This document shows, piece by piece, positions 38,830-51,797 of a stretch of 64,000 bases of DNA. The first letter of the stretch is position 1. Every line of letters starts with the position of its first letter. Both the position numbers and the translations under genes were made by a program. Origin of the DNA: Dastarcus helophoroides (lineage: Eukaryota > Arthropoda > Insecta > Coleoptera > Bothrideridae); contig CM053332.1 of the NCBI GenBank assembly GCA_028583605.1, forward strand, positions 19,974,351-20,038,350, given 5' to 3'. Under the pieces are notes generated by a model. The model was not told where the DNA came from, made no database searches, and was given only the letters and a program-made list of their open reading frames with translations.

Positions 38830-40133
38830 ATGTCTAATGCATTTTGTTACCCCATAAATGTGAAGCAAGGGTTTCAACAACGATTTCACTAGAAAATAAA
38901 TTTCGACCTACTGAAAATCTCGATATTTTTCGAAATTTCGACTCTATAAAAAATTCGACCTTTTCGAATAATTTGGCATTTTTGAAAATTTCAGATTTAA
39001 CAAAACGACTTTTTAGAAAATTTCCACCTTTTTGAAACCAGAGACTATTTGAAACCTTGATATTCAAAAATGTCCATGTCTCTAAATTGTTATTTCTTCA
39101 AATTTTACTTGATTTCAAAATGTCTATATTTATTTCGAAATTTCGACCTGTTTTCAAAATTTTTACGTATTTTAAAAGTTTGCAACTTTTTAAAATTTCG
39201 TCTTTTTTTTGATAATTTTATTTTATATTTTTAAAATTTCGTTTCTAAAAATTTTGACCATATCTCGAAGTTTTCAATTTATTTTCGAAATATTTGAATT
39301 GTTTTCCAAACTTTTACTTTTTCTCGAAAGTCTTCTGCAACTTTTAAAAATTTGTTCAAACATTTCTCATAAAAATTCCGTTTTACCTATCACGGGGATA
39401 GCACAATGGGCCCGGAAAGGGTGGCCTAAGTGCTGGCCAAAATTTTTAGGCAACCCACAACGAATCCAGAATCCAGAATCCGTTTTACCTAAAGAGTGGA
39501 GTTATTCAACTATTTCAACATTTTCTCGAAATGATGCCCTTCTGAAAACTGTTTTTACTCTTTTTTTTCGAAAAACTCCACTTTATGGTAATTTCGAGTA
39601 ACTGAAACTTCGAAATTTTGAAATGTCGAAGTTTCCATAATTTTTCAATTTTAACTTTTCTGTCAAAATGTCGGCTTCAAATTTTCAACATTTTCTTCAG
39701 AATTTTGGCGTTTTATAAATGTCGATTTTTTAAAGAAACAAATTTGAATTTCAACATTTTCACTTTTTTCGCGTCCCTATTTTTATCAAAATTTTGACTT
39801 TTTTCAAAATGTTGGGTGTTTTCGAAACTTAACATTTCGATTTTTTTGGAAATTTCGCGTTTCTCGAGATTTACTTTTTGTAATAATTGACCTTTTGCTT
39901 TAATTTCAATTTTTGAGGGTAGTCGAGGGTTTTGGAAATGATGTTTTTTTTGTGCATTTCGACTCTTTCAAAATTGCAACTTTTTTTAAATTTCGACTTT
40001 TTCTGAAAATTTCGATTTAAAAATTTGGACCTTTTAGAATATCTACTTTTTCAAGATCTCTGCTTTTTCCCATTTCTCACTTTTATCAAAAATGTCGATT
40101 CCAATCCAGAAATTTTGATTTTTGAAATTTTCA
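38830..40133. repeat. Degenerate TTTCGAC-type DNA leading into 505-bp tandem repeat
   Basis: AT-rich with frequent AAATTTCGAC and TTTTTCAAAA units. From about 40000 it matches the about 505-bp unit that recurs up to 43600. No gene is seen. Confidence 0.6.
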
Positions 40134-40141
40134 GTTTAAAC

Positions 40142-41198
40142 CAGTGGCGGCTGGTTTTAAAGAGCGCAAGAGCGCGCGCTCCTCGTGAAATGAGCGATCT
40201 ATTGTTTTCGGTTTAATGTAAAAGACTTCGGATTTATCACATTTTTAAACACAAAATAATGATATACTAATTAACTAATGATACTTGTGAGTGACTTGGA
40301 ATGAAATACGCGAACGTTTGATTCCATTATATTAAATATTATAAGGAAATTTATATAACTTGGTGCGCGATGAATTATGCACCTTGCGTGGCTGCCGTGC
40401 AATGCCTATCAATGGCCTCCACGGGATAGGGTGAAATAATTTACAGAACACCAAAGCTAGCCCGGGGTACGCCGCTCCGCGCTTATGCGTTATTGCCAAA
40501 TGGTGAATACGAGTTACAGTTTGGAGTGTGTATTTACGGTTTATGATGCTAAATGCATAGGTGCCGGCTGATTTAATTGCGATTGCTAATTGTGCCTCTT
40601 ACAGGCCTAACTGTCAATAGTACCGCTATTCACAACGAGATAGCAGTACCCATTCTAGGGTCTAATTATTAATTTGTAAATTTGGATATAAACAATTTTA
40701 ATGAGAAAGTAATGAACACTTTATTTCTTTAAAAGATCGTAGAGTAGATTATGTTTAAAAAAATATTGTTTTTATGTTTTTGTAGGGTTTAATTAGAACT
40801 TTGTTATAACATATATTTTATTATCAAATGCAGTTTTCATAAAAAAGTGATATAATTTGATTCCTATGAAAATAAACAAATTTAATTAAGTAACTAAGAG
40901 CCGTAACGACGTGGTGCAACCGTACAGAGTACTTCAAAGGGGCTCAAAAATGTCGATAATGTTTTTTTTTGTACTCGATGAAAATAATTTAGAGATTATA
41001 ACCCAAAAAATTTTTGGATGTTATAACATGTTAATTAAATTTAATTCGTAAAAATCCTATTAAATATCACACCTTTTGTATCACTTTTGTTTTTCTTAAC
41101 TTTAATACCTTGCTATAGCACTGGAGTCACCTAAACTCTTAACTACTAATATTTTTGCATCTGCGCACCGCCTGTCAAAAAGTCAGCAGCCGCCACTG
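40142..41198. mobile_element. hAT-type non-autonomous transposon, 1057 bp
   Basis: The termini are perfect 12-bp inverted repeats, CAGTGGCGGCTG and CAGCCGCCACTG. A perfect 8-bp target duplication GTTTAAAC flanks it (40134-40141 and 41199-41206). The uninterrupted target (TTTTCAGTTTAAACTTAAGG) occurs in the neighbouring tandem unit near 41408. An 8-bp duplication with CAG-type ends is the hAT signature. No transposase frame is present inside, so movement would need a helper. A related terminus (CAGTGGCGGCTCG) is at 53717. Confidence 0.88.
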
Positions 41199-41206
41199 GT
41201 TTAAAC

Positions 41207-43605
41207 TTAAGGTTCTGTGATAAATTTTTGGAATTTATCTTTAATAACGACTTCCTGTACATAATTCTTATTTACTTTTGTAGCAAACTTCCATTATAAA
41301 CTTGAAAGTTAATATAAGCTTTCGAATTTTCTTGTAAAAATTTTTTCCATTTCTCACTTTTATTAAAAATGTAAATTTTAATCCAGAAATTTTGATTTTT
41401 GAAATTTTCAGTTTAAACTTAAGGTTCTGTGATAAATTTTTCGAATTTGTCTTTAATAACGACTTCCTTTACATAATTCTTATTCACTTTTGTAGCAAAC
41501 TTCCATTATAAACTTGAAAGTTAATATAAGCTTTCGAATTTTCTTGTAAAAATTTCTATTTTAATTTTAACTTTTTTTCTTACTTGTTCGCCTAAAAATT
41601 TTGTTCTTTTATGAAACTTTTGGTGCTATGTATAGTTTCGAAATTTTTGATCTTTTTCTTTAATTTCGATTTTTGAGACGTTTTTGACGTATTTGGAAAT
41701 TCCGTCTTTTTTTTCAAAAATTTCTTTCAAAATAGCGACTTTTTCAAAATTTCGACGTTCTCCAAATTTTGTATTTTTCTGAAAATTTTGATTTTTAAAA
41801 ATTTGGACCTTTCAAAATATCTACTTTTTCAAAATCTCCGCTTTTTTCCATTTCTCATGTTAATCAAACATTTCGATTCTAAACCAGAACTTTTGAACTT
41901 TGTTTTGAAATTTTCAGTTTCAAGTTGAAGTTCAGTGATGAATTTTTCGAATTTTTCTTTAATAACGACTTCCTTTTCATAATTCTTACTTTTACTTTTG
42001 TAAAAAATTTCCATTGTAAAGTCGGAAATTAATATGAACTTTGGAATTTCCTTGTAAAAATTTTTATTTTAATTTTCACTTTTCTTCTTAACTATTCGCC
42101 TAAAAATGTTGTCCTTTGATGAAACTGTTGGTTTTATGTGTATTTTCGAAATTTTTGATCTTTTTTTTTAATTTCGATTTTTCAGACGTTATTGACGTAT
42201 TTGGAAATTACGTCTTTTTTTTTCAAAAATTTCGACTCTTTCAAAAAGCAGCTTTTTGACATTTCGATGTTTTTCAAATTTCGACCTTTGCTGAAAATTT
42301 CGATTTTTGAAAATTTGGATCTTTCAGAATATCTACTTTTTCAAAATCTCCGCTTTTTTCCATTTCTCATGTTAATCAGACATTTCGATTCTAATCCAGA
42401 ACTTTTGAATTTTGTTTTGAAATTTTCAGTTTTAACTTGAAGTTTTGTGATAAATTTTTTGAAGTTTTCTTTAATAGCGACTTTCTTTTCATATTTTTAC
42501 TTTTACTTTTGTAAAAAATTTCCATTGTAAACTCAGAAGTTAATATAAGCTTTGGAATTTTCTTGTAAAAATTTTTATTTTAATTTTCACTCTTTTTTTA
42601 ACTATTCGCCTAAAAATTTTGTTCTTTGATGAAACTTTTGGTTTTATGTAGAGTTTCGAAATTTTTGACCTTTTTCTTTAATTTCGATTTTTGAGACGTT
42701 ATTGATGTATTTGAAAATTACGTCTGTTTTTGAATTTTTTTTCAAAATAGCGACTTTTTTGAAATTTCGGCGTTCTTCAAATTTCGACCTTTTCCGAAAA
42801 TTTCAATTTTTGAAAATTTGGACCTTTCAGAATATCTACTTTTTCAAAATCTCCGCTTTTTTTCCATTTCTCATGTTTATCAAACATTTCGATTCTAATC
42901 CAGAACTTTTGAATTTTGTTTTGAAATTTTCAGTTTCAAGTTGAAGTTCTGTGATAAATTTTTCGAATTTTTCTTTAATAACGACTTCCTTTTCATAATT
43001 CTTACTTTTACTTTTGTAAAAAATTTCCATTGTAAACTCGGAAGTTAATATAAGCTTTGGAATTTTCTTGTAAACATTTTTATTTTAATTTTCACTTTTT
43101 TTCCTTAACTATTTGCCTACAAATTTTGCTCTTTGATGAAACTTGGTTTTATGTGTATTTTCCAAATTTTTGATCTTTTTCTTTAATTTCGATTTTTGAG
43201 ACATTATTGACGTATTTGGAAATTACGTCTTTTTTTCGAAAATTTCGACTCTTTCAAAATAGCGACTTTTTTCAAATTTCGACTTTTTTTAAATTTCGTC
43301 TTTTTCTGAAATTTTGGATTTTTAAAAATTTGGACTTTTCAGAATATATACTATTTCAATATCTGCGCTTTTTTCCATTTCTCATGTTTATCAAAAATTT
43401 CGATTCTAATCCAGAAATTTTGACTTTTGAGAATTTCAGTTTAAACTTAAGGTTCTGTGATAAATTTTTCGAATTTATCTTTAATAACGACTTGCCTTTC
43501 GTAATTCTTATTTTCGCTTTTGTAAAATGTTTTCATTGTAAGCGCGAAAGTTAATATAACTTTTAGAATTATGTTGAAAGAATTTTTATTTTAATTTTCC
43601 CTTTT
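41207..43605. repeat. About 505-bp tandem repeat, four to five units
   Basis: A landmark TTTCTCATGT/TTTCTCACTT occurs at 41350, 41851, 42363, 42867 and 43378 (spacings 501, 512, 504, 511). Each unit carries TTAATAACGACTTCC, GTAAAAAATTTCCATTGTAAA, TAACTATTCGCCTA and GACGTATTTGGAAATTACGTC. The hAT insertion lies in an upstream unit, which also has an internal deletion. Frames of 61-115 codons recur only because the unit recurs. Confidence 0.9.
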
Positions 43606-46600
43606 TGTCTTAATTGTCTAATTTAGCCTAATTTAGCCTAACGAAACCCAATCTAATCTAGTTACAAATAATTAAACCTAACACAATCAAACCTAACTTA
43701 ATTCAATTCGGCCTCACATAACCCAACCAAACCCGATCTAATCCAGTTTAACCTAATCAAACCTTACACAATCAAACCTTACACAATTAAACCTAACTTA
43801 ATTGATTTCGGATTAACCAAACCTAATCTAATCCAGTTACATCTAATTAAACCTAGCACAATCAAACCTAGCTTAGTTCATTTCAGCCTAACATAACTTA
43901 ACCAAACCCTATCTAATCAAATTTACCCAAATTAAACCTAACCTAATTAAACCTAACACAATCAAACCTAACTTTATTCAATTCGCCTAACATAACCACC
44001 AACGATTAATCCATTAACCTAATATCAACTACTTTACAACCTAATCAAACCTAACACAATCAAACCCAACCTGATTCAATTCAGCCTAACATAACCCAAC
44101 CAATCCCAATCTAATCCAGTTTAACCTAATTAAATCTAACACAATCAAACCTAACCTAATTGAATTTATATTAACCAAACCTAATCTAATCCTGTTACAC
44201 CTAATTAAACCTAACACAACTTTATTCAATTCAGCCTAACATAACCTAACCAAACGCGATCTAATCAAATTTAACCAAATTAAAGGTATCAAAATCAAAT
44301 CTAACCTTATTGAATTTAGCCTAACCAAACCCAATCTAATCCAGTTACAACTAATTAAACCTAACACAGTTAAACCTAACTTAATATAATTCAACCAAAC
44401 CTGATCTAATCCAGTTTAACCTAATTAAACCTAACACAATCAAATCTAAGCTAATTGAATTCAGATTAAACAAACCTAATCTAATCCGGTTTCACCTAAT
44501 TAAACCTAACACAATCAAACCTAACTTTATTCAGTTCAGCCTAACATAACCTAACCAAACCCGATCTAATTAAATTTACCTAAATTAAAGCTGACAAAAT
44601 CAAACATAACCTAATTGAATTTGGCCTAACCAAACCCAATCTAATCCAGGTTCAACTAATTAAACCTAACATAATCAAACCTAACCTAATTCAATTCAGC
44701 CTAACATAACCCAACCAAACCCAATCTAATCCAGTTTAACCTAATTAAACCTAACACAATCAAACCTAACCTAATTGAATTTAGATTAACCAAACCTAAT
44801 CTAATTCAGTTACACCTGATTAAACCTAACACAATTAAACCTAACTTTATTCAATTCACCTTAACATAACCTTACCAAACGCGATCTAATTAAATTTACC
44901 CAAATTAAAGGTAATAAAATCAAATCTAACCTAATTGAATTTAGCCTAACCAAACCCAATCTAATTCAGTTACAACTAATTAAACCTAACACAGTCAAAC
45001 CTTACTTAATTCAATTCGGCTTAATATAATTCAACCAAACCCGATCTAATCCAGTTTAACCTAATTAAACCTAACACAATTAAATCTAAGCTAATTGAAC
45101 TCAGATTAAACAAACCTAATCTAATCCGGTTTCACCTAATTAACCCCAACACAATCAAACCTAACTTAATTCAATTCAGCCTAACATAACCTAACCAAAC
45201 CCGATCTAATCTAATTTACATAAATTAAAGCTAACAAAATCAAACCTAACCTAATTGAATTTAGCCTAACCAAACCCAATCTAATCCAGTTACAACTAAT
45301 TAAACCTAACATAATCAAACCTAACCTAATTCAATTCAGCCTAACATAACCCAACCAAACCCAATCTAATCCAGTTTAACCTAATTAAACCTAACACAAG
45401 CAAACCTAACCTAATTGAATTTAGATTAACCAAACCTAATCTAATCCAGTCACACCTAATTAAACCTAACACAATTAAACCTAACTTTATTTAGTTCAGC
45501 TTAACATAACCTAACCAAACGCGATCTAAACAAATTTACGCAAATTAAAGGTAACAGAATCAAATCTAACCTAATTGAATTTATCCTAACCAAACCCAAT
45601 CTAATCCAGTTACAACTAATTAAACCTAACACAGTCAAACCTAACTTAATTCAATTCAGCTTAATATAATTCAACAAAACCCGGTCTAATCCAGTTTAAC
45701 CTAATTAAAGCTAACACAATCAAATCTAAGCTAATTGAATTCAGATTAAACAAACCTAATCTAATCCGGTTTTACCTAATTAAAGCTAACACAATCAAAC
45801 CTAACTTACTTCAATTCAGCCTAACATAACCCAACCAAACCCGATCTAATCAAATTTACCTAAAATAAAGCTAACAAAATCAAAACTAACCTAATTGAAT
45901 TTAGCCTAACCAAACCCAATCTAATTCAGTTACAACTATTTAAACCTAACACAATCAAACCTAACCTAATTCAATTCAGCCTAACATAATTCAACCAAAC
46001 CGAATCTAATCCAGTTTAACCTAATTAAACCTACCACAATCAAACCCAACCTAATTGAATTCAGATTAACCAAACCTAATCTAATCCAGTTAAACCTAAT
46101 TAAACCTAAAACAATCAAACCTAACTTAATTCAATTCAGCCTAATATAACCCAACCAAACCCGATCTAATCAAATTTACCTAAATTAAAGCTAACAAAAT
46201 CAAACCTAACCTAACTGAATTTAGCCTAACCAAACCCAATCCAGTTACAACTAATTAAACCTAACACAATTAAACCTAACATTATTCAGTTCAGCCTAAC
46301 ATAACCTAACCAAACGCGATCTAATCAAATTTACCCAAATTAAAGGTAACACAATCAAACCTAACCTAATTGAATTTAGCCTAACCAAACCCAATCTAAT
46401 CCAGTTACAACTAATTAAACCTAACACAGTCAAACCTAACTTAATTCAATTCAGCCTAACATAACCCAACCAAACCCGTACTAATCCAGTTTAACCTAAT
46501 TAAACCTAACACAATCAAAGCTAACCTAATTAAATTCAGATTAACTAAACCTAATCTAATCCAGTTACACCTAATTAAACCTAGCACAATCAAACCTCAC

Positions 46601-46617
46601 TTAGTTGAATTCATTTA
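43606..46617. repeat. CCTAA-rich satellite, about 160-bp dimeric unit
   Basis: A 3-kb array in which CCTAA occurs about every 10-15 bases (AACCTAATTAAACCTAACAC and similar). Two related subunits of about 75 and 85 bp alternate, giving about 160 bp, with a longer match at 640 bp (44661 against 45301). CCTAA is the complement of the insect telomeric unit TTAGG, so a telomere-repeat origin is possible but not proven. Flanking DNA on both sides is the 505-bp tandem repeat. Confidence 0.9.
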
Positions 46618-48245
46618 AGACAATCTATTTTGGCCTTATGTGTATTTTCGAAATTTTTGATCTTTTTCTTTAATTTTGATTTTTGATACATTATTGACGT
46701 ATTTGGAAATTACGTCTTTTTTTTTTAAATTTCGACTTTTCCAAAAATTACAACTTTCTTTAAATTTCGACTTCATTTGAAAATTTTGATATTTAAAAAT
46801 TTTGACATTTAAAAATTTTGATATTTTAAAAAGTTTAATATTTCAGAATGTTTACTTTTTCAAAATACCCGCTTTTTTCCACTTCTCATTTTTATCGAAA
46901 GTTTTTCTTTCCCAATTGTGATACAAATTTTCGACTTTTTCTCAAAAATTTGTTTGTATGTTGTATGTGTTTGTAAATTTAAACCTAAAAAATCTACATT
47001 TCATAATTTGCCCTGTTTTGAAGTTACCATTTTTTTAAATTTTGTTTTTTTTTCTCGAAACTTTGAAACTGAAAATTTAAGCTGACTGCTTTGACGTTTT
47101 TTTGAAAATTTTGACTTTCACGACTTTTTGTGATTTTAAACTTATAAACATTTTTCTTTTTTCATTAATGTTGACGTTTTAAACATTATTGAGTTTTCTT
47201 GGAATTTGCTCCTTTTAAACGTTTCAAACTTTTTCAAATTTCGACTTTTTCTAAAAATATCCGCTTTAAAAAAAAAATCAAAATTTCAAAATATCTATTT
47301 TTACAGATTTTCCCTTTCTTTAAATGCTTGCTTTTTTTTAATTTTAAGTAAAATTAGAAGTTATCAAGTTAACGTCTAATTCAAAAATCAAAATTTCAAA
47401 ATATCTATTTTTACAGATTTTCCCTTTCTTTAAATGCTTGCTTTTTTTTAATTTTAAGTAAAATTAGAAGTTATCAAGTTAACGTCTAATTTTTTTTATT
47501 ATATTTTATTTTGATCGAAATTTTGACTTCTTTTAAAATATTTTGATTTTCTGAAAATGTTAAGTTCATCAAATCAAGACACTTATAGTTAAAGAATTAA
47601 AAATATTGATAAGAATTAAAGTATTCCACTCGCAGTAAAAAAAAATGAAAATTCCAGGTTCAAACCTGTATTTTTAAATTCCCATTTTAGTTAAAAATAG
47701 AATTTTTTAGTCGCGAATAAAATTTTAATAGAAGTTGTGAAAAATTGTACCACAAAAACCTTATTATAGCTATTAATATTAAATTTTAAGAAAAAAGAAA
47801 AAATTTACGTTAAAGTCGATATCTTAAGGAAAAAATTATAAAGAATTTCCAACTTTTACAAGAATACAATGTCAGTTGAGTTGAGAAAAATTGTAGCTGA
47901 AATTTTAATAGTTCGGAGGAAAGGCCAAGTTTGAATTTAAATCAGAAGTTCCGAAAAAAAACTGAACATCTCAATAGGAGAACAGTAAACTTTTTAACCT
48001 TGTTCTTCACATTTTGATTTAGAAATTTAAAATAAATCGAAACTTGGAAAAAAACAAAATCCCATTTGTAACGTCGATATTTTGAAGGAAATATAAAGCA
48101 GTAGGTATTACCGGTGGCTTCGTCTGCGGAATTAGAATCATTGCTTTTACAACTTCAAGTATAAATTGTCCGAAGTTAAAAGAGTTGTTACTCTGTTAAA
48201 TTGATGGATCAATTTGTTTTGGATGAACCGTAGTAAAAGTTAAAA
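46618..48245. repeat. 505-bp repeat remainder, then AT-rich DNA
   Basis: The first about 110 bp (TTATGTGTATTTTCGAAATT onward) continues the 505-bp unit interrupted by the CCTAA satellite. The rest is AT-rich, with a perfect 110-bp direct duplication at 47278-47497. No gene is seen. Confidence 0.55.
47278..47497. repeat. Perfect tandem duplication, 110-bp period
   Basis: ATATCTATTTTTACAG begins at 47291 and again at 47401, and the sequences that follow are identical through TTAACGTCTAATT. The lack of differences indicates a recent duplication or an assembly artefact. Confidence 0.9.
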
Positions 48246-48252
48246 TACGTGA

Positions 48253-48323
48253 TCGGCGACTGGGAGTCGAACCCAGGACCGCCACGTTACAGGCCAGACT
48301 CCTAACCAGGGAGCCATCGCCAC
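48253..48323 (-). tRNA. tRNA-like sequence, probable pseudogene or SINE head
   Basis: On the minus strand there is a canonical T arm (CTGGG, loop TTCGACT, CCCAG; 48276-48260) containing the pol III B box GGTTCGACTCC. A D arm (GCTCC, loop CTGGTTA, GGAGT) sits inside an A-box-like TGGCTCCCTGG. The acceptor has 5 of 7 pairs. The anticodon arm (around TGGCC TGTAACG TGGCG) does not pair properly, so I give no anticodon. Total length of 71 is tRNA-like. No SINE tail or second copy was identified. Confidence 0.55.
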
Positions 48324-48329
48324 CACTAC

Positions 48330-50300
48330 TCTCAACTCTCATTCGTTTCACATAGCTTACTCTTGGTATGTGCTGTCTGCTACAGAATGAAATAAAAAAC
48401 TTTATCAGTCATGCACAGCTTTAAAGAGTTCGTGCAGATTGCAGAATGATCTTTTGTTGAAATTCGTTGATACGATCATATGTATATTTAGCTGCTTCGT
48501 AGGGAGTCGATGATGATAACTTTATTTTTTAATATATTTTATACAAAATAATGTAATGTTAACATAACAGTCTTTGAACGTTACAAGCTAATGAAACGTT
48601 TGCCTGTAAATAATATGACCGACCCCAATCTTTTCAACATTTACCATTGCCTTTCCTTTGTTGTTGACTTTCGTCCTTGCTGATATAACGCAGAGCACAT
48701 CCTGGGACACTAAACGGGTGGATTTAATTACGGCGGCCTCTAAATTAGTAATGCGTCAACCGGTGTAGTAAAGTGGCATCTGTTGAGTGTACTCCTTCTG
48801 TACACAACACAATAGCTGTTTACTTATTCACGGTAAGCGGTGCGACAGACCACCACATTAGCCTCATCTACTGGCTGATACTAAAACAATTATCAGCAGG
48901 TGATTTATGTGTGGTCCCTGACCGAGGCATTTCTCATGTTCATCTTCCCCACTTGGGCGAAGCCCTGTTTAAAGCTGTCGTGCCCATAATGTAGGCATAT
49001 TGCTTTACTATCGCATAACCCCAACATTAGGGGCTCGGGCCCATAAACAAGGTGATAAAATATTTCGAGTGCTTAGCTCGGGCCATGTTAATTTATCTCC
49101 ACTCATATTATTATTGAGGGTGTTTTGTCTAAAGAAAGAAAAATGTTATGCAGTTAACTAGCTATTACCCTGACTTCGCCTGCGGACTTAAATGGATAAT
49201 TGGAATTTAAAAGAAAAATTTTTCAAAATTAAAAACAGTTTTTATATTTTTTCAACTGACTGCTCAAATATATTTTCTTATTTTTAAAATTTGAGCTACC
49301 GTTGCACTCTTTAAAAACGAGGGATTTCTTTCCAAATACGAGTTTACCAAAAAATTTTAATTTTTTTCCCCTTAGGGACTACATTTATAAAAATTCTTTC
49401 TTAGTGCCCACATAAGAAATTCCAATGCAAACCTGCAGGTTTTTAAACTCTTCGCTTTAGGCTGTGTATTTTCTGTCAGTCAGGACTTAGAATTTTATTA
49501 ACTAGATCATTTTGATATCACTTATGACTAGGACCTTTCTCAACAAACGGAAAAAAGGTACTAATGATTTTATCAACGCTTACATTTTTAACTCAAAGGG
49601 CAAACAAGCACATAGCTTTATTAAAGAATTGGAAAATAATAGAAAAATGCAACAGATTCCAATAAAATCGGAATATCGAAGCCGAATTAGAAATTAAACT
49701 TGAACAAAGGGCCGGAAGGAGGGAGGAAAAACTCATTATAAAACGACTTCACTTTGTAACAAAAGTACTTAATGTTTTTAGCCGGAAATGTTTTGTTCTA
49801 CGAAACTGACATCCGGATGGACCGCTTTAGCGCCACTTAAGCCAGAAGATAGTCCGTCGTTTCCGCCGCGCCGCCTCCCTTCGCCTGACATACCGTTGTC
49901 ATTTGCAGACTGTTATCAGGCGCGATGGTATTTGCCGGTTATTCTGGCAACCAAACCGCATTGATTATTTTATCTTTTAATTAGCGGGCCAATATGTCGA
50001 AGATAGTGAGTTTTATAGGTAGCGTGTGCGATAAGGGTCTTTAGCTAAATATGACAGCGTTGCAATTTTCGGAAATGAGATATAGCCTATTATTACGTGA
50101 AACTGATTAACGTCGCTGATAGTCGGCCGTTAATGGGGCGAAAGCTGTGGAAAGAGGTGTTTCAAGTTTGGCCAAAAACTATCACGTGCTAAACAGTAAA
50201 AAAATTTTTGATGCTAACGCTAAGTAAATTTCCATTTTTTACAACATTTTTTAGAGTGTCGTCTTTTTTTTTGAAATTTTCGAGAATTTTAAAAAGTTTT
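48330..50300. other. Low-copy DNA, possible conserved non-coding block
   Basis: No gene is recognised. The frame at 48773-48994 (73 codons) lies in a less AT-rich stretch but has no known motif. From about 49840 to 50000 the sequence is unusually GC-rich for this window (GCCGCGCCGCCTCCC, TTATCAGGCGCGATGG) with GATA/TTATC motifs, which could mark a conserved regulatory element. Confidence 0.35.
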
Positions 50301-50310
50301 TTAATTGGGG

Positions 50311-50660
50311 CTTCCGTGTGACTTGGTGTTTGGATCACCAAGGGAGACCCCCAGGGAGACGATGAGTTTCGTAGACGGCTTGAGGAAAGCGATATTGGAG
50401 ACACGACGAAGATCAACTTGGCGACGGACCGGTTGAAGACAAGATATGACGTAAACGCCAACCATGAAGGTTTCAGTGAGGGCGAATTGGTGTGGCTCTA
50501 TAACCCTCAGCGGAGGAAAGGTGTTTCGCCAAAGTTAACGCCATCTTGGGAAGGGCCCTACAAAGAGGATCAACGACTTAGTATACAGGATCTAGCTCAG
50601 CCCCAGGACCAAGATGAAAGTGCTATACCTCAATAGACTGTGCAAGTATAGTGGTGAAGT
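50311..50660 (+). pseudogene. Ty3/gypsy integrase C-terminal remnant
   Basis: Three blocks in different frames match the end of a gypsy-type pol polyprotein: an LPCDLVFG-like block at about 50311-50334; a block with RLKTRYD, GELVWLYNP, KGVSPKL and WEGPY at about 50424-50561 (integrase C-terminal GPY module); and a KVLYLNRL-like terminal block at about 50611-50634 in another frame. At least two frameshifts separate them, so it is dead. Protease, reverse transcriptase, RNase H and the integrase catalytic core are absent upstream. It precedes a polypurine tract and an LTR-like segment, as expected for the 3' end of such an element. Confidence 0.85.
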
Positions 50661-50692
50661 GACGGATTGAAACTGACCAGGACGATCAGTTT

Positions 50693-50990
50693 TAATAGGG
50701 AGGCAGAGTAACCAACAGTAGTTATAAAATTTGTATTAGTGATTGTGTAGTGTAAGGAACTCTATAGAAACATTTAATAATGGAAAATGGACGCCAGAAT
50801 GAATCATATGACAGATAAGCGCTCCGAAAGCGATAATCTTATCTCTATGAAGATCCGTTCTAGAAAACCCGAAGGGTATTAATACGCGGTCATCTTTCTC
50901 TCAGTTGGTTAATCAGATAATTGGATATTCCGATAGAATCATCATCGTAATGTTCCAATAAGTTTGAAATAAAGTGTTTACAATTCACTA
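50693..50990 (+). mobile_element. Polypurine tract and 3' LTR of the gypsy remnant
   Basis: AGGGAGGCAGAG (about 50698-50709) resembles a polypurine tract. The following about 280 bp has LTR features: a shared NGGCAGATAAGCG motif also found in the LTR-like DNA at 55911 and 56497, and a polyadenylation-type AATAAA near the end followed by GTGTTTACA. Exact borders are uncertain. A second partial copy starts at 51575. Confidence 0.65.
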
Positions 50991-51797
50991 AGTTTTAATT
51001 ATTATTGACTTTTCTCGAAATTTTGACTAAACTTTGACTATTTTCAAAAATATCGACATTTCAAATTTTGCACATTTTTCAAATTCCCACTTTTATCAAA
51101 ATTTCAACTTTCCTCGATATTTTGGGTTTTTGAAAATTCGTACTTTTTTTTGTAAATTACAACCATTTTAAAAAACACTCACGTTTCAAAATTTCTTTTT
51201 TTTTGAATTCTAATTTTTTTTAAACCAATTTGTTTTCGAATTTTTTAAAATATTTCGATATTAAGAATTTGCACTTTGTCCAAATTTACATTTTTATCAA
51301 AATCTCTACTTTCTCTCAAAATTTTGTGTTTTTAAAATCTTGTCTTTTTTGTAAATTTCGAACTTTTTGAAACATGTCGAGGTTTCCAAATTTCCACTTT
51401 TTTTTAAATTCCAATGTTTCCCAAAATGTTGACTAGGTTGTAAATCTCGATTTTCTTAAATATTTTGACAATTAAACATTTCAACTTTGATTAAATTTCC
51501 ATTTTTATTAAAATTTCCAGTATTTCTTAAAAGATTAGTTTTTCTAATTTCCTTTAATAATTTTAAAATGTATCATTTGTATCAGTGATTGTGTAGTGTA
51601 AGGAACTCTATAGAAACATTTGATAATGGAAAATGGTCTCCAGAATGAATCATATGGCAGATAAGCGCTCCGAAAGCGATAATCTTATCTGTACGGAGAT
51701 CCGTTCTAGAAAACCGGAAGGGTATTAATACGCGGTCATCTTTCTCTCAGTTGGTTAATCAGATAATTGGATATTCCGATAGAATCATCATCGTAAT

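Noticed and set aside
43606..46617. True telomere
   Set aside because: The units are not tandem pentamers; CCTAA is embedded in a 160-bp satellite with unrelated sequence on both sides.
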